A DNA stretch of 64,000 bases from NCBI GenBank assembly GCA_029945375.1, contig CM057064.1, positions 1,860,001-1,924,000 of the forward strand, given 5' to 3'. Below, piece by piece: positions 59,815 through 64,000 of this stretch; position 1 is the stretch's first letter, and every line of letters starts with the position of its first letter. The notes under the pieces were generated by a model. It worked only from the letters and a program-made list of their open reading frames with translations. It ran no database searches and had not been told where the DNA came from. Position numbers and translations under genes: made by a program. This stretch comes from Agaricus subrufescens. Lineage: Eukaryota > Basidiomycota > Agaricomycetes > Agaricales > Agaricaceae.

Positions 59815-60149
59815 ACCCATCGGTGGAAAACTACCCCCATCTCAGTCTAGAGTTTTATATCTGTATACTTTTCTTTTTTTTTTCCTTCCCGCTGATACAG
59901 GATATCACATTGTGGTGTTAATACTCACAAGTTTTTTTTTTCAACTTGCGTATATTGTTCTTGGACGCCTTTCTATTACGCGTTCTCCGGGCTGTGAGTA
60001 TTGTTGTCCTTATCATGAACTATCTCTCCTCATGTTGTACCAGCTCCCATGTAGATCAACCGATAGTAGTTTTGCTTCAGTTCTACACATGAACCATTAC
60101 TTGAACGTGGATATCCAAAAAGCTATAGATAAACAGTGGGGTATTTGTA
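59815..60149. other. Convergent intergenic region
   Basis: 335 bp between facing stop codons of the USP-domain gene and the oligopeptidase gene; T-rich runs near 59873-59884 and 59934-59941. Both 3' UTRs must lie here. No gene seen. Confidence 0.4.
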
Positions 60150-63100
60150 CTAAAGATTAGAAACCGGCTTATCGCCAAAAAGTTCTTTGAGGAATGCATC
60201 ACTGTTGGGAGGACGGCCAAGGAAAGCCTAAAGGACAAAATGAATTAGTACCGATAACAAAAATCAGATCAGTGCCGTCAATACCTTGAGTGAATCAAGC
60301 TCCTCGCGACTACCACCTGGTAGTAGAATCTCCTTACGATAGTGGTTACCTCGTCCCGGATCAAGTGGATCACTTTTGAACACAGTAGCTTTGTTTGGTG
60401 AAAAATCAGAACCAGTCAGTATGCGTCCGGGAAATAGAGGGAAAAGAGTAAGAACATACCATACATGTCGGAGGCGAAGACGAGAGAATAGGTGTAACCA
60501 TAATATCCAGCATCATATCCACCGGTGATGTGACCAAAAGTACCTTGGCCAGGGGCAGCAAGCTTGTACTTGACAAGTGAGATCTTCTCTCTCAAGTCAT
60601 TCCACAGCTTCGTGTAGTCCTCGCTCTCTGTCAGGGAGTCAGTCATTCCTTCATCATAACAGACGAAATCTTGGCTAACCTTTGTCGGTATGTACCTTGT
60701 AATCATACATGGCAAAGAACAATTGCCTCAAATAGAATAGCCCAACGTTCACATACCGACTCTTAATGATTTTGTCAATCAAATCCTTTGAAAGCGGTTC
60801 GTTCTTCTCATAGTGGCTTGACATCCTCTCAAGAACCTTGGGTTCCCAACACCAATTCTCCAACATTTGAGAAGGTGCTTCAACAAAGTCTCGAGCAACA
60901 GATGTGCCATGGAACCTGGCAAATTTAGTTCGGGAAAGTAATCCGTGGAAAACATGACCCATTTCGTGGAAGAAGGTCACAACATCATCGTGTCGCATGA
61001 GTGCCGGTTTATCGGGAGTCGGTTTGGCGAGGTTGGCTACCATCGCCGTCGTCGGGTAGCTGCGTTTGCCGTCCGCTAGGTCATAACCTGGTAGAATAGG
61101 CCAAACAGCGGCGTGGGAGTACTTGGCAGCTAGAGAGAAATGGAAATATACATATCAGACAGGATATTAAAGAGTACATATACTTACTGCGAGGGAATAG
61201 ATCCAAGTAACAGTAGCCGACAAATCCAGAATCATCCTTTGCATCTTTCTCCCAGACAGCAAACTTTTGGACATCTGTTAACATTTTAGCTTTTTTTTCG
61301 ACTCGATTTGTACGAAACCCGAACGCACCTGGATGCCAAGTCGAGGTCTCGATTTCAACGAATTTGACGCCAAGCATATCCTGGTAGATCTTCAAAATTG
61401 TAGGAACGACCACAGAGACGGGGAAGTATTGTTTAACCAGCATATCATCAAGGTCGAGAGTCTCCTCAATGTACTTCCTGTCATAATAGCGGTAGTCCCA
61501 GATGTAGAATTGGCCATCGAACGGATATCCTTTCTCTTCATGTTCTTTCTTTTTCATGGCAAGGAGTATCTCACGTTCCTTGATGCCAACCGGCCGAAGC
61601 TTGGCCTCAAGGTCATCCAGGAACTACAGAAAAATAAGCTTCAGAGAAGAGGAAAAAACCTAGGACGATAACAAACTCACGCTCTTGATTCCGTTGCCAG
61701 ATTTGATCATTTTGACTTCAGTAATGTAGTCTGCCCTGGTACGTCATTCAGTAAGGATTAATCCGGAAACAAAGCAAAACTTTACCATGTATCATATCCA
61801 AGAATAGCGGCTATCTGACGACGCAGCTCAATGGTTTTATCGAGTAGGGGTACATTGATGGAAAGGCGAGATTCATAACCTTCAAGTGCACGTTGTCGAG
61901 TGCTCGGGTTTTCAGCGAATTTGAACTGTAACAGCTTGTTAGTCTAAGATGATATATGAAGGGAAAGAACATACAAGAGGAAAAATATCGGGAGTCTTGT
62001 ATGTGACATCGTAAACGTCTTTGCCGTCCTCCGTTCGTTTAGTGTAACCAGAGACAACATCCTCAGGTACGCCTTTGAGTTCTTCAAGTGTAAAAGTGAT
62101 AACGCCCTGTAAATCTTATTAGTCTACAGTATAAGACGAGTAACCGAGTCTTTACATTTTCTTCGTTAAAGTTTTTCTGAAACGCGCTTAGCTTTGCGAC
62201 AAAATGACCAGGTATAAACAATACTTACGCTAAAATCGAGGCATGCCTTAGACAGTTCCTTTTTCAACTCTTTCAGCTTTTCGCGGGTGGCATCTTCAAG
62301 CGCAAGGCCAGCACGAGTACCGTCGAGGATCTGGTAACAGCTAGTTAGCGACCCTCACCACCAGAACAACAACACTGTTACCATCTTATCAACAAGCCGT
62401 TGTTCCTCAGAACTCAGCTTGTCCCACTGGCCGCTTTTCTTTAAACTGTCGCGTGCAGCGACTTTGGCCTTGTAGACGTCGACCCTCATCGACGATTCTA
62501 CACCATAGTCACGAACAAGAGCCTCAGCCTCATTCGAAGCGTCGCGAAGCTCTTTGGAAGGAGAGACATTTTGATAGAAAGCAAGGGGTTCGGTGATAGC
62601 ATCGATTTTGGTCTCAGCAGACGCGAGTGCAAGCTAATTATATGCGTGAAGAGAGACTGCCTCGGAGAATGGGACATGTGCTGACTTACGAAAACCTGAT
62701 AAACGGATGTCAGGACATGGAGATCCAAAACATAGAGACAACTCACAGATTCAAAGGTGCAGTCCTTGGGATCGAGAGCAGCAACTTTGTCCAGGAGAGC
62801 GCGATCGGCATCAATGGCCTCTTGCGTCAGACGAGTGATATCGGATGCCGCATGATCCCACTGAAGTGGACCTTGCGGAGGCGTCAACGACATATCTGCA
62901 GACGAAGCGAAGGATGAAAAAATCGAGGCAGTTACAGGGGCGGATGTGCGGAGAAGTCTGGGAGCAGAGAGGGAGAGAGAGGGCGGGGAGAGCTGTGCCC
63001 TGGGGATGTGGGTTCTGGAGATAAGTCCAACGTGACCCAATATCGATTTGGAGTGGATAAGTCCTCCCCTTCTCAGAGCCCGGGCCACCCTCAGCGTCAT
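60150..63100 (-). CDS. PRD1: M3 family metalloendopeptidase (saccharolysin/thimet oligopeptidase)
   Basis: Zinc oligopeptidase cutting short peptides, in cytosol and mitochondria. The start at 63100 gives MTLRVARALRRGGLIHSKSI and a long basic stretch, probably a mitochondrial presequence. The second Met, at 62893 (MSLTPPQGPLQWDHAASDI), lies exactly where cytosolic homologues begin. The body includes LVDKM / ILDGTRAGLALEDATR, YKTPDIFPLFKFAENPSTRQ, GYDTWADYITEVKMIKSGNG, and the active site FFHEMGHVFHGLLSRTKFAR (HEMGH), then FVEAPSQMLENWCWEPKVLE with the third zinc ligand Glu. Downstream are GGYDAGYYGYTYSLVFASDM and PGRGNHYRKEILLPGGSREE. It ends SNL at TAG 60150-60152. About 13 exons. Confidence 0.93.
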
Positions 63101-63242
63101 CCTCGTCGTTTGGTTTGACCCGCTGCCGTCACGTAAACACCCGTTCAGCCCCGCCTTATCTTATCTCGCCGTCCCCCGAGCCCGACGCATACTCAATATT
63201 ATATTGTTACAGTGTTCTAAAGTACATTTCTTCTATCACCAC

Positions 63243-64000
63243 TTACGCCTTGTGGTTTGCCGTCTGCGTGAGAGCATCAGGCGCATCCAACGCCGGCATC
63301 ACCACCTCTACCAGTTGTATCTGCTCGGCTGCCCCAAATTCTGCATGCTTCAAAAGTTGATCCAACTCCGTGCGCGTGCTGACTGTATATGATTTATAGG
63401 GTTTGCCCGAATGACAACCAAACGTTTCCAAAAGGCCTGTCCACTTCCAATTGTCTACATTGTTGTATTTTCTGTAAATCATTTAGACAACCTGCCTCGC
63501 TGCCAAACAATAGGTACATACCTATGCTTGCCATGAATGAATTTCTCGATAGTGTACCCAGCGTTGTTGATCACAAATATAATTGGGGTCAAACCATGAC
63601 GAATCATTGGGGACAGCTCTTGCACAGTCAATTGTCTGTCTTTAGTGGTGAGGAGACTTTTCCAGGTTAGACTATTGCATCACGCACAAACTGCCTTCAC
63701 CAACGAATAGAACAACCCGATCTTGAGCACATTCTCGCGCAGCAAAAGCGGCACCGAGAGCACTCCCCACAGACCAGCCAATACTACCCCAAAGGATTTG
63801 ACTGACCAACTTCGCTCCGTCCGGTAAAGGAACATTCATGATACCAAAATTCGAGGTACCTGATTACCGCAGAGGCATATAAATACCATCGAACGATACT
63901 GAACACGCATCCGTACCTGTCTCGGTAATAATGACGTCCCTGGGTCGGAAGAACTGACCCACTCGGGGCCAAAAGTGCGAGTGGACGATAGTCTCATCAC
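63243..64000 (-). CDS. PDC1: Pyruvate decarboxylase, C-terminal part (5' end beyond window)
   Basis: ThDP-dependent enzyme making acetaldehyde from pyruvate (alcoholic fermentation, cytosol). Visible parts, N to [71 protein letters not shown] (the ThDP and Mg site: GEGS here where most enzymes have GDGS), [47 protein letters not shown]. It ends QTANHKA at TAA 63243-63245. At least four exons in view. The first two domains lie outside the right edge. Confidence 0.92.

Noticed and set aside
59471..60160. Plus-strand frame of 229 codons overlapping the USP-domain gene end
   Set aside because: Shifted by one from the real last exon (VARRRLKRP..), and continues into 3' UTR.

Overview
The window is nuclear DNA from a filamentous basidiomycete, most likely an Agaricomycete. 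Genes are tightly packed on both strands and broken by many introns of about 50-65 nt with GT..AG ends and CTRAY-like branch sites. The protein families fit: Rtt109, a DUF6534 membrane protein, a fungal Zn2Cys6 regulator, Pet127, and the fungal mitoribosomal protein mL58. There are no prokaryotic features, no CRISPR array, no rRNA, no tRNA that I can see and no intact transposon. I do not name a species.

Layout. 1-5.3 kb (minus): F-actin capping protein alpha (cut by the left edge), isocitrate lyase, ALG7. 5.46-7.4 kb (plus): a SET domain joined to the tRNA deaminase subunit TAD3. 7.5-10.5 kb (minus): malic enzyme and mL58. 10.5-13.4 kb: gene-free. 13.4-20.3 kb (minus): a proline-rich coiled-coil protein, RTT109, a DUF6534 membrane protein. 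21.9-25.7 kb (minus): cullin-1 and COQ5. 25.8-32.9 kb: FCF2 (plus), UTP3/SAS10 (minus), a DUF2462 protein (minus), NDUFA9 (plus), TOM22 (minus). 33.4-36.3 kb (plus): a Zn2Cys6 regulator. 38.2-40 kb (minus): a CENP-B-type DNA-binding protein. 42.2-47.5 kb (plus): alternative oxidase and a SPO71-like PH protein. 47.6-49.7 kb: uS12m (minus) and NSE2 (plus). 50.4-51.5 kb: tandem repeats. 51.5-57.1 kb: RPN13 (minus), a SCOC-like protein (plus), ARL8 (minus), PET127 (plus). 57.3-63.1 kb: a universal-stress-domain protein (plus) and an M3 oligopeptidase (minus). 63.2 kb to the right edge: pyruvate decarboxylase (minus, cut).

Most genes are housekeeping. At least seven are predicted to act in mitochondria (mL58, COQ5, NDUFA9, TOM22, AOX, uS12m, PET127). 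Isocitrate lyase, malic enzyme, pyruvate decarboxylase and AOX belong to central carbon and respiratory metabolism. Six gene pairs are head-to-head with only 60-134 bp between start codons, so shared promoters are likely.

The most unusual items are: the SET-TAD3 gene fusion; a five-copy tandem array made from the stop codon and poly(A)-signal region of RPN13; a 6-nt microexon carrying one of the six zinc-binding cysteines of the Zn2Cys6 regulator; and the convergent ARL8/SCOC-like pair. I found no obviously new multi-gene system. Exon boundaries were inferred by eye from splice motifs and family conservation, so individual boundaries may be off.
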